Source of the DNA: Pseudomonadota bacterium
Lineage (GTDB): Bacteria > Desulfobacterota > Desulfovibrionia > Desulfovibrionales > Desulfovibrionaceae
Direction of reading: 5' to 3'
Assembly (NCBI GenBank): GCA_023435825.1
Contig: JAEZMB010000198.1
Coordinates: forward strand, 1 to 16,477
DNA length: 16,477 nt
Shown: positions 7,329-14,378 of the stretch, one piece after another
How the letters are laid out: every line of letters begins with the position of its first letter
Position numbering within the stretch: position 1 is the stretch's first letter
Notes under the pieces: model-generated
Seen by the model: the letters and a program-made list of their open reading frames with translations, nothing else
Database searches by the model: none
Told to the model about the DNA's origin: nothing
Made by a program: the position numbers and the translations under genes

Positions 7329-9140
7329 TTACCGCAGCCACACGACCACGAACACGACCAGGCCGATGGCCACGGCGGCGGCCAGATAATCCTGCAACCG
7401 TCCGGTCTGGCTGCGGGCGACCGTCGCCCCGCCGACCTCGCGCACCCCCTTGGCCGAACCGTCCAGGACGCCGTCTATGACCTTGACGTCAAAGATGCTG
7501 GTGAGAAAGCCGGCCTCGATAAGCGCCTTGAGCCCGATCTTCTCGTAGACGTCGGTCCAGATGTTGTCGATGGCGGCGGCCGGCACGCTGACGAGCTTCA
7601 CAAACCACCGGCCAATGAGGCGGTAGAGGATGTCGAAGTCGAGGTTGCGGCTGGCATGGGGCGGAATGATGGCCCGCATGAGGTAGAACCCAAGGCCGGT
7701 GAAGCCCAGGATCAGGCAGGCCTGGAGCACGTGCCAGGCGGTGTAGGGCTGGTAGTCGGTGGGGTACGGCAAGATCCCGTACAGCAGATCCGGGAACAGA
7801 CCGGTGCCCAGGCACAAGAGCGACGAGACGGCCATGCCCAGGTACATGTTCCAGGGGATGGGCTTTAATTCCATGGTGCTCTTGGGCTTGGCCCAGAAGG
7901 CGAAGTACGGCAGCTTGATGCCGACGGAAAGGAACGTGCCCACGGCGGCCAGCTCCATGCCCAGGGCCAGCCAGGTGCGATGGGCCTCGGCCGCGCCGGT
8001 GATGGTCATGGTCTTGGAGACGAAGCCGTTGAAAAGCGGCATGCCCGAGATGGAGACCGCGCCGACCATGTAGCAGATCATGACCAGGGGCAGCCGGGAG
8101 GCCAGCCCGCCAAGCTCGGTGAGCTTGGCCGTGCCGGCGGCGTAGAGCAGGCAGCCCGTGCCCATAAACAGCAGGCCCTTGTAGAGGATGTGGGCATAGG
8201 CGTGGGCGCAGGCCCCGTCGAGGGTCATGGCCGTGCCGATGCCGATGCCGCACACCATGTACCCGACCTGGGAGACGATGTGGTAGGACAGGATGCGCCG
8301 GGCGTTGTTCTCGATGGTGGCGTAGAAGACGCCGTAGAGGCACATGACCACGCCGGCCACGGCCAGGATGTCGAAGCCGGCGTAGGCCCGGGCCAGGACG
8401 TAGACGGCGGTCTTGGTGGTGAAGGCGCTCATGAAGACCGCGCCGGTGACCGTGGCTTCGGGGTAGGCGTCGGGCAGCCAGGCATGCAGCGGCACGCAGG
8501 CGGCGTTAACCAAGAAGCCGATGAGGATGATGTAGTCGTAGTAGCGCGCGGCCTCGGGGGAGACGGCGGTGAAGGCGAAGGTGCCCAGTTCCGAGTAACG
8601 CAGGAGCAGGCCGGCCAGCAGGAACAGGCCGCCGAAGATGTGGAACAGGAAGTAGCGGAAACCGGCGGCCGTGGCGGCTTGGGTGCCGCGCAGCCAGATG
8701 AGGAAGACCGAGCCGATGCTCATGACTTCCCAGAAGATGAACAGCGTAATGTAGTCGCCGGCAAACACGCAGCCGAACCCGCCGGCGATGTAGAGGCAGG
8801 CGGCCATGTGCTGGCCCCGGTCAGCCACGTGCAGGGCGTAGATGAAGCCGATCAGCGACTGGATGGCGAAGACGTTGGCGAACACCAGAGCCAACGTGTC
8901 CACCCGGCCCAGGGACAGGGTCTGGCCAAGGTAGTGCAGGGTGGCCAGTTCACGCGCGCCGTCGCCGCCAAAGGTCAGGGCCATGACCGAGAAGATGGCC
9001 AGCACCGGCGGAGCCAGGAGCAGCCAGCGCCAGGTCATGTAGCGTTCGTTGGACAGAAAGGCCATGACCAGGGCCAGGGCCAGAAACCCGATGGAGGGAT
9101 GGAGGAAATGGATCCCCGCGAGCTGATCAAGGCCGGCCAT
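7329..9140 (-). CDS. MrpD/NuoL-type antiporter subunit with NuoL-like C-terminal helix
   Basis: This 603-residue membrane protein is related to MrpD/NuoL subunits (proton-conducting transporter family) and sits where nuoL is expected. Glu138 in FIFWEVMS and Lys243 in AFTTKTAVYV (TM8) are kept, as is Lys376 in NGFVSKTM. At the TM7 position, where relatives have lysine eight residues into the PLHAWLPDA motif, there is Asn212 (FLVNAACVPLHAWLPDA). After the core (about 1-460) come an extra membrane helix, a long stretch (about 500-575) and a final membrane anchor (about 586-603). The QTGRLQDY segment before the anchor resembles the lateral helix end of NuoL. The start at 9140 is preferred over the ATG at 9146 because CCGGAGG (9147-9153) touches the latter but lies six bases from the former. 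It overlaps the previous gene by 14 bases. Confidence 0.85.
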   Translation of the reverse strand: MAGLDQLAGIHFLHPSIGFLALALVMAFLSNERYMTWRWLLLAPPVLAIFSVMALTFGGDGARELATLHYLGQTLSLGRVDTLALVFANVFAIQSLIGFIYALHVADRGQHMAACLYIAGGFGCVFAGDYITLFIFWEVMSIGSVFLIWLRGTQAATAAGFRYFLFHIFGGLFLLAGLLLRYSELGTFAFTAVSPEAARYYDYIILIGFLVNAACVPLHAWLPDAYPEATVTGAVFMSAFTTKTAVYVLARAYAGFDILAVAGVVMCLYGVFYATIENNARRILSYHIVSQVGYMVCGIGIGTAMTLDGACAHAYAHILYKGLLFMGTGCLLYAAGTAKLTELGGLASRLPLVMICYMVGAVSISGMPLFNGFVSKTMTITGAAEAHRTWLALGMELAAVGTFLSVGIKLPYFAFWAKPKSTMELKPIPWNMYLGMAVSSLLCLGTGLFPDLLYGILPYPTDYQPYTAWHVLQACLILGFTGLGFYLMRAIIPPHASRNLDFDILYRLIGRWFVKLVSVPAAAIDNIWTDVYEKIGLKALIEAGFLTSIFDVKVIDGVLDGSAKGVREVGGATVARSQTGRLQDYLAAAVAIGLVVFVVVWLR

Positions 9141-9393
9141 TGTCATCCTCCGGACGCGCCAACACGGGGTAGACGATCTTTTTGAGCACGTAGACCATGG
9201 CTATGGCCGCGCCCAGGGAAAACACGGCCCAGAAGCCGGGCAGGCCTTCGCCGGTAAAATGCGGATGATGGGGCGTTATAAAGAGGTTTAAGGCCACAAG
9301 CGCCCCGAGCACGATAAACAAGGCCTTTTTCCAGGCGTCTGCCCTGGCCCTGGCCGCTTCGAGCCAGCTCCCCAGCAGTTGCGGTTCCCGCAT
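9127..9393 (-). CDS. small two-helix membrane protein within the complex I operon
   Basis: This 88-residue protein has two predicted membrane helices (about 24-41 and 53-71), joined by a short loop with PHHPHF (41-46) and GEGLPGFW. The N-terminus is amphipathic and charged, and the C-terminus ends in a charged PEDDNGRP tail. A good ribosome-binding site (GGGAGGACGTC) precedes the ATG. It lies between the two MrpD/NuoL-type genes and overlaps the second by 14 bases, so it is surely translated with them. I recall small proteins of similar shape beside MrpD-type genes in related bacteria but can name no family. An accessory or linking subunit of the antiporter module is a reasonable inference; the function is unknown. 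Confidence 0.75.
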   Translation of the reverse strand: MREPQLLGSWLEAARARADAWKKALFIVLGALVALNLFITPHHPHFTGEGLPGFWAVFSLGAAIAMVYVLKKIVYPVLARPEDDNGRP

Positions 9394-9616
9394 GACGTCC
9401 TCCCTTGCTTTCCAAACGGCGCATTTTCCGCGCCGGCAACTTTCGTTTCACGCGACCCCGGTTTTTTCCCCCGAGGTCTCCAACCGCCCGGCTTCACCCG
9501 GTCGGCCGGTCATGGCCACGACTCCCCTGCCCTCGCGCCGCGCCGGCCCGTTTCGGGCCGCAAGCGTCGGCGCGCCTTGCCGGCAAAACACGATCGTATT
9601 TTGCCGCGGGGCTTGC
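9394..9616 (-). other. 223-base intra-operon gap with hairpins
   Basis: This is by far the largest gap in the otherwise tightly packed operon. It contains a 26-base near-palindrome (9581-9606; arms CGGCAAAA and TTTTGCCG around CGATCG) directly after the stop of the upstream gene, and a CGGCCCG-TTT-CGGGCCG hairpin (9544-9560). Neither is followed by a T-run on the minus strand. No convincing gene is seen. Possible roles are mRNA processing, 3' stabilisation of the nuoJK-mrpD segment, or partial termination. Confidence 0.45.
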
Positions 9617-11110
9617 CTAGAACCCTCCGAACACGTCGGTGAACGAGCCGAAGGTTCCCGGGAAAAGCCCGAGCAGCACGGAGATCAGCGCCGTCAGGCA
9701 AAGGGGCACCACCATGACCATGGGGGCCTCCTTGAAGTGGGAATGATCCACGCCCTCGGCCGGGGGCCGGAAAAAGGCCCGGTAGACCACCGGCACGAAG
9801 TAGCCGGCGTTTAAGAGCGTGGAGGCGAGCAGGGCCAGCAGCAGGATGTATTGATGGATGCTCACGGCCCCGTTGGCCAGGTACCATTTGGTGACGAAGC
9901 CGGAGACCGGCGGCACGCCGATCATGGACAGGGCGGCCACGGCAAAGGCCCCGAAAGTGAACGGCATCTTGCGGCCGATGCCGTCCATGAGCGGGATCTT
10001 TTTCAGGTGGGTGGCCACGTAGATCGCGCCGGCGGCAAAAAAGAGCGTGATCTTGGCAAAGGCGTGGTGGGCAATGTGGAGCAGCCCGCCCTTGACGGCC
10101 AGGGGCGAAAGCATGGCCACGCCGATGATGATGTAGGAGAGCTGGCTGACGGTGGAATAGGCCAGCCGGGCCTTGAGGTCGTCTTTCGTGAGCGCGATGA
10201 TGGAGGCCACGACGATGGTGAAGGCGGCCAGGTAGGCGGTGATGAGTCCCAGGCCCAGGCTGGACAGCAGGTCCACGCCGAAGCAGGACAGCATGATGCG
10301 CGACACCGAGAACACGCCGGCCTTGACCACGGCCACGGCGTGCAGCAGGGCCGAGACCGGGGTGGGCGCGACCATGGCCGAGGGCAGCCAGTTGTGGATG
10401 GGCATGAGCGCCGCCTTGCCCAGGCCGTAGAGGAACAGGAAGTAGGTGATGGTCACCAGCTTGGGATCGGCCCCCGGCGGGAACATGCCGCGCGAGATGT
10501 CGCCGAGGTTGAAGTCCAGCGTGCCGCACAGGACATAGGTGAGGATCATGGCCGGCAGCAGGAACAGCTTGGATGTGCCCATCAAGTACACCAAGTACTT
10601 GCGCGCGCCCTTGTACCCCTCTTCGTCCTGATGGTGGGCGACCAGGGGATAGGTGAAGACCGTGATGACCTCGTAGAAGAGGTAGAGGGTGACCACGGTG
10701 CCGGAAAAAGCCACGCCCACGGCCCCGAAGATGGCCACGGCGAAGCAGAAGTAATAGCGCGTCTGGGCGTGCTCATTGAGCGAGCGCATGTAGCCGATGT
10801 TGTAGCTGGTGGCGAAAAACCACAAGAACGTGGCCACGATGGCGAAAATGAGCGACAGGCCGTCCACGGCGAAAGTGATGGAGACGCCGGGGAAGAAGGT
10901 GACGAGGTGGTAGGTCCAGATGACGCCGTCCAGGACGCCCGGCACCATGGACAGGACCGAGAAAAAGGCCAGGGCGGCGGCGGCAAAGGAGACGCCTTCC
11001 CGGAGGTTGATGTTTTTGCGCAGTCGCCACAGGGCGAGTGGAGCCAGGAACGTGATGACCAGGGGCACAAGCACCCGGGCGCTCTCGACAGTATGCACGC
11101 TGGCGGCCAT
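9617..11110 (-). CDS. MrpD/NuoL-type antiporter-like subunit
   Basis: This 497-residue polytopic protein belongs to the MrpD/NuoL/NuoM proton-conducting family. It carries Glu147 in YLFYEVITVFTYP (TM5), Lys232 in GLGKAALMPIHNWLPSAM (TM7), Lys263 in AVAVVKAGVF (TM8), histidines 346, 349 and neighbours in HIAHHAFAKI, and Lys408 in PPVSGFVTKWY, so the full set of pumping residues is intact. It follows nuoK after three bases, in the place of nuoL. It ends soon after the last core helix and lacks the long lateral helix of true NuoL. That helix is found instead on the second MrpD-type protein two genes on. A standalone Mrp antiporter is unlikely because no other mrp genes are present. Confidence 0.88.
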   Translation of the reverse strand: MAASVHTVESARVLVPLVITFLAPLALWRLRKNINLREGVSFAAAALAFFSVLSMVPGVLDGVIWTYHLVTFFPGVSITFAVDGLSLIFAIVATFLWFFATSYNIGYMRSLNEHAQTRYYFCFAVAIFGAVGVAFSGTVVTLYLFYEVITVFTYPLVAHHQDEEGYKGARKYLVYLMGTSKLFLLPAMILTYVLCGTLDFNLGDISRGMFPPGADPKLVTITYFLFLYGLGKAALMPIHNWLPSAMVAPTPVSALLHAVAVVKAGVFSVSRIMLSCFGVDLLSSLGLGLITAYLAAFTIVVASIIALTKDDLKARLAYSTVSQLSYIIIGVAMLSPLAVKGGLLHIAHHAFAKITLFFAAGAIYVATHLKKIPLMDGIGRKMPFTFGAFAVAALSMIGVPPVSGFVTKWYLANGAVSIHQYILLLALLASTLLNAGYFVPVVYRAFFRPPAEGVDHSHFKEAPMVMVVPLCLTALISVLLGLFPGTFGSFTDVFGGF

Positions 11111-11113
11111 GGA

Positions 11114-11422
11114 CTACCCCTTGAGTTCGCTGGGGGCGTCCGCCGAGGCGTCCCCGAAGCGTTTGGAAACAACCAGGACAATGGCCAGGACCAGCGTGGC
11201 CTCGGCGGCGGCCAGTCCCATGACCAGAAGCGCCCCGAGCTGTCCGAGCACGGCGTCGGCCGAGGTCAGCTGGGCGGCGGCCACGATGGACAGGCCCGCG
11301 CCGTTAAGCATCAACTCCACGCCGATGAGCATGCCGACCAGCGTCCGCCGGGCGACCAGGGCGTAGAGGCCAAGGCCGAGCAGGAGCAGGGCCACGGTCT
11401 GGTAGAAGACAAGCGGATTCAT
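11114..11422 (-). CDS. nuoK: NADH-quinone oxidoreductase subunit K
   Basis: NuoK is a small membrane subunit homologous to MrpC, part of the central hydrophilic axis of complex I. The protein is 102 residues with three membrane helices. The two conserved membrane glutamates are present: Glu36 in MLIGVELMLNGAGL and Glu74 in AAAEATLVLAIVL. The ATG overlaps the nuoJ stop by four bases. The C-terminal 15 residues are hydrophilic. Length and motifs are normal for the family. Confidence 0.95.
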   Translation of the reverse strand: MNPLVFYQTVALLLLGLGLYALVARRTLVGMLIGVELMLNGAGLSIVAAAQLTSADAVLGQLGALLVMGLAAAEATLVLAIVLVVSKRFGDASADAPSELKG

Positions 11423-11937
11423 TTGGCGGCTCCTCGCTTTTCAAAGGCCAGCAGCACCGCGCCGGCCATGGCGGCCAGGAGCACCACCGAAATGAGCTCG
11501 AAGGCCATGGTGTAGGGACCGAGCAGTCCGGCGCCGAGTTCGGCCGGGCTGACGTTTTTGGGGGTGGGGAATCCGGCCACGCCGTAGACGGCCAGGCAGG
11601 GCACGAGGATGCCGGCCGGGAGCAGCGCCCCGAGCACGCCGCGCAGTCCGCCGCGCAGTCCCGGCCCCTGGCCCTCGCCGCCGTCGGCCGAGGCCCGGGT
11701 GAGCATGATGGCGAAGAAGATGAGCACGGTGACGGCGCCGACGTAGATAAGGATCTGCATGAGGGCGACGAAGTCGGCCAGGAGCAGCAGATAGAGTCCG
11801 GCAACGCCGAAAAGGGATACGACCAAGCCGAGCATGGCCCGAACGAGGCTTGCCGCAGACACGGCGAGGACGCCGCCGGCAAGGGCGATCAGGCTGTAGA
11901 AGGCAAAGGCTGCCTGCCCAAGGTACAATTCATTCAT
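11419..11937 (-). CDS. nuoJ: NADH-quinone oxidoreductase subunit J
   Basis: NuoJ is a membrane subunit of complex I whose third helix rotates with the redox state in solved structures. This 172-residue protein has five hydrophobic segments and the hallmark third helix ADFVALMQILIYVGAVTVL (about 54-72, Tyr65), followed by a Gly-rich loop (84-98). It is the first gene of the operon. The ATG at 11937 gives the usual family N-terminus; GGGG lies six bases upstream, and GAGGAG (11953-11958 on the minus strand) about 15 bases away. The frame is open further upstream to a TTG at 12054, but that stretch has no NuoJ-like sequence. Confidence 0.93.
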   Translation of the reverse strand: MNELYLGQAAFAFYSLIALAGGVLAVSAASLVRAMLGLVVSLFGVAGLYLLLLADFVALMQILIYVGAVTVLIFFAIMLTRASADGGEGQGPGLRGGLRGVLGALLPAGILVPCLAVYGVAGFPTPKNVSPAELGAGLLGPYTMAFELISVVLLAAMAGAVLLAFEKRGAAK

Positions 11938-12915
11938 AAGCGCCCCGCTGTTCTCCTCGTAAGGCTTATGGACTTCTTCAAACTGACCATACCGAACAAC
12001 CCCCCAGTCGACGTTGCACATTCCAATCAGCGCAACAAAATCAACACAACGCAAATATTAAAATTTGAAAAATCAAACACTCATTTTAATACTAAATTTA
12101 CTTTTTTGATCTTTGTAAAATTTATATTTCAATCGTTTAATTTGTGTTAAAATAAGATATCTTGCAACCAATTTAGTATTCTCGAAACACAGAGCACGTT
12201 AAAACGCTATTAAAACCATCGTGGCATGTGATTACTTTACAGTTTTACATCGATACTCATTTTTTTCACAATCTCACTAGACTACTAAAAATATATTTTA
12301 GACAACACTACATTCGTCATACTAAAAACAATCATGATAAATACTGACTGACTCTGTATAACACGCCATTCTTAGAGCAGCGTGACGCGCATTGCGTGCG
12401 AAACTTTCAAAGAACGGTAACACGCGAGGCGGGTTGCTTATATCGTCGAACTTTGGCTGTCGTCAAGAGACAATAATTTGTCGTAATCGTAGCAGATACT
12501 TCCGCCAGACGCCAGTACGGACCCGAAAAAAACTTCCCTGCCAGCACGATTTACACTCCGAGTTGAACATGTAAATAAATAAATTAATTACTAAAAATGA
12601 AATGTCGCCGCCGCCACGACCTGGATGCGGCCCCGGGCGGATTCAGGAATTGCTTCACGATGCGATGCAAAACGACGACGCCAAAAAGTTCGCGACATGA
12701 TAATTCCTTCACAATCAAACGTAGCGGCACGGGAGAAAATACCGAGCGTCTTGCCCGTGTCGGGCCAATCCCGTCGCCCTAAAGCCGGCCCGGACCCTCC
12801 CCTCGCCGCCGAATCACGCTTCCGGCCGCATTCTTGTCGACAGGCGTGAGGAGCAAAATCTGCGGCTTCACAAAAAAAACGTCTGACGACGAGCGCGAAA
12901 GGCCTCAACACCTCA
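11938..12915. other. gene-free divergent region with AT-rich island
   Basis: This is nearly 1 kb without a convincing gene between the divergent nuoJ and the nitronate monooxygenase gene. Positions 12061-12360 contain 79 G/C in 300 bases by hand count, about 26%, against roughly two-thirds GC in the neighbouring genes. The stretch has many A- and T-tracts. From about 12361 the composition climbs again to around 50% and then higher. The short open frames seen here have random-looking translations. It probably holds the nuo promoter, or may be remnant foreign DNA. Confidence 0.6.
12121..12150 (-). promoter_or_regulatory. possible sigma70 promoter of the nuo operon
   Basis: Read on the minus strand, TTAACA (12145-12150) is followed after 18 bases by TATAAA (12121-12126); each matches the consensus hexamer in five of six positions. 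It would start a leader of about 175 bases before nuoJ. A 10-base palindrome AAGATATCTT (12154-12163) lies just upstream of the -35 hexamer. AT-rich DNA produces such matches by chance, so support is moderate. Confidence 0.35.
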
Positions 12916-12945
12916 TTGCCAGAAGGCCGTTCCTAACGGTATAGG
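12916..12945 (+). promoter_or_regulatory. possible sigma70 promoter of the nitronate monooxygenase gene
   Basis: TTGCCA (12916-12921) and TATAGG (12940-12945) are separated by 18 bases. They match the consensus in five and four of six positions. The predicted start, near 12951, coincides with the first base of the hairpin-rich leader, which adds some support. Confidence 0.35.
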
Positions 12946-12950
12946 GGCGC

Positions 12951-13094
12951 GTCGGCGGACTCCCGGCCCGGCCGCACGGCCGGACCACCCACCGGGTCCA
13001 TCGCCCCAGCCCGGGGCATGGCCCCGACACGGCGGCGTAACCGCCAAACGCTTTGCGTTGTTGCTGCCCTTCCCCTGGGGGAAGTCGGCGGCAG
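12951..13094 (+). ncRNA. candidate structured leader or small RNA
   Basis: At least six hairpins follow one another: 12968-12983 (CCGGCCG/CGGCCGG), 12982-12999 (GGACC/GGTCC), 13013-13025 (GGGGC/GCCCC), 13031-13045 (GGCGG/CCGCC), 13047-13059 (AACGC/GCGTT), and 13064-13094 (CTGCC-CTTCCCC with GGGGAAG, then GGCAG across a 5-base bulge). GTCGG (12951-12955) can pair with CCGAC (13024-13028) to close the first half. I could not match this to a known riboswitch, SRP RNA, RNase P RNA or tmRNA. It may be a cis-regulatory leader of the downstream gene or an independent RNA. Confidence 0.3.
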
Positions 13095-13168
13095 TACGTC
13101 CGTCGGCATGAATTGATCCCATGAGGCGTCGCGAAACGGCGGTGCATCACGCCAGGGACCGCGACGCC

Positions 13169-14326
13169 ATGACAGAGCCCCTTCCCAAGGAAGGACAAGC
13201 AATATCGCCTCCACCTGCAACCTTCGGAGCCCCTTTGTCGTTTCCTTCCTTAACCATCGGTGACCTTACCATCCCCAGGGCCATCATCCAGGGCGGGATG
13301 GGCGTAGGCATCTCCCTTTCCGGTTTGGCTTCGGCCGTGGCCGCGGCCGGGGGCTTCGGCGTCATCTCGGCGGCCGGCATCGGCATGAACGAGCCGGATT
13401 TCGGCTCCAACTACATCGAAGCCAACAACCGGGTGCTGGCCAGGGAAATCCGGGCCGCCAAGGAAGCCGCCCCAGGCGGCGCCATCGGCGTCAACATCAT
13501 GATGGCCATGGCCAACTTCGCGGAACTGGTCAAAACCGCCATCCGCGAAAACGTGGACGCCATCTTTTCCGGAGCCGGCCTGCCGCTGGATCTGCCGGGT
13601 CACCTGCCCGAAGGCGCGCGCACCAAGCTCGTGCCCATCGTGTCCTCAGCCCGGGCCGCCGTGATCCTCTGCAAGAAGTGGCTGTCGCGCTTTGGCCGCA
13701 CCCCCGACGCCTTCGTGGTCGAAGGCCCCATGGCCGGCGGGCATCTGGGATTCAAGGCCGAGCAGATCGACGACCCGGATTTCGTTCTGGAAAAGCTTGT
13801 CAGCGAGGTGGTGGCCGGAGTCGCTCCCTACACCGCCCCCAACGGCGCGCCCATTCCGGTCATCGCCGCCGGCGGCGTCTACACCGGGGCCGACATCCGC
13901 CGCTTCATCGAGCTTGGCGCAGCCGGCGTCCAGATGGGCACCCGGTTCGTCGCCACCAACGAATGCGACGCCGACGACCGTTTCAAGCAAAGCTATGTCG
14001 AGGCCACGGAAAAAGACGTGGTCATCATCAAAAGCCCTGTGGGCATGCCCGGCCGGGCCCTCCACAACGAATTCCTCGATCTGGCCGCCGAGGGCTCCAA
14101 GACGCCGGCCCGCTGCCCCTACCGCTGCATCCACACCTGCGACTACACCAAGGCCCCCTACTGCATCACCCTGGCCCTGGCCAACGCCAAGAAGGGCCGA
14201 CTGCGCCACGGCTTCGCCTTCGCCGGCCAGAACGCCTGGCGGGTGGACCGCATCATGTCGGTGGCGGACTTGTTCAAGGAATTGATCGAAGGCTATGAAG
14301 CGGCCGAAGCCGCCTCGCCGGCGTAA
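13169..14326 (+). CDS. nitronate monooxygenase family protein (FMN-dependent)
   Basis: This 385-residue TIM-barrel flavoprotein of the 2-nitropropane dioxygenase/nitronate monooxygenase family is probably cytoplasmic. Visible motifs are IIQGGMGVGISLSGLAS and GGFGVISAAGIG near the N-terminus, GAIGVNIMMAM, and VEGPMAGGHLG (with His192 at the expected catalytic-base position). PVIAAGGVYTGADI and GVQMGTRF follow for phosphate/FMN binding. The C-terminal part holds CPYRCIHTCDYTKAPYC, a CX3CX3CX7C cysteine set (316, 320, 324, 332). The family oxidises alkyl nitronates, but FabK-like enoyl reductases share the fold and the true substrate is unknown. The start at 13169 was chosen over the ATG at 13121 because AGGGA lies ten bases upstream and the family N-terminus fits. 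The gene stands alone, convergent with btaB. Confidence 0.9.
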   Translation: MTEPLPKEGQAISPPPATFGAPLSFPSLTIGDLTIPRAIIQGGMGVGISLSGLASAVAAAGGFGVISAAGIGMNEPDFGSNYIEANNRVLAREIRAAKEAAPGGAIGVNIMMAMANFAELVKTAIRENVDAIFSGAGLPLDLPGHLPEGARTKLVPIVSSARAAVILCKKWLSRFGRTPDAFVVEGPMAGGHLGFKAEQIDDPDFVLEKLVSEVVAGVAPYTAPNGAPIPVIAAGGVYTGADIRRFIELGAAGVQMGTRFVATNECDADDRFKQSYVEATEKDVVIIKSPVGMPGRALHNEFLDLAAEGSKTPARCPYRCIHTCDYTKAPYCITLALANAKKGRLRHGFAFAGQNAWRVDRIMSVADLFKELIEGYEAAEAASPA

Positions 14327-14378
14327 TGCCGACGGCATTGCTCAAGGGAAGCCAAGCACAACAGCAGAGCATATTGTA

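Noticed and set aside
9617..11110. A separate Mrp sodium/proton antiporter operon
   Set aside because: No MrpA, B, E, F or G genes are present, and both MrpD-type genes are embedded in the same transcription unit as the complex I genes.
9851..11515. 554-codon open frame on the plus strand, and similar long frames at 4318-5922, 7980-9185 and 681-1589
   Set aside because: They are antisense to clear complex I genes, are rich in Gln, Gly, His and Asp, and have no recognisable domain. GC-rich codon bias readily creates such open antisense frames.
11938..12054. In-frame upstream extension of nuoJ from a TTG codon
   Set aside because: The added 39 residues are not hydrophobic or NuoJ-like, and the ATG at 11937 gives the normal family start.
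13050..13100. Minus-strand GGGGAAGGGCAGCAACAACG resembling the SRP RNA loop region
   Set aside because: The conserved GGAA tetraloop context and the flanking symmetric loop of SRP RNA could not be found, so the likeness is superficial.
12591..13198. Open frames of 60 to 106 codons on both strands in the divergent region
   Set aside because: Translations look random and lack plausible ribosome-binding sites. The overlap with the hairpin-rich segment also argues against coding.
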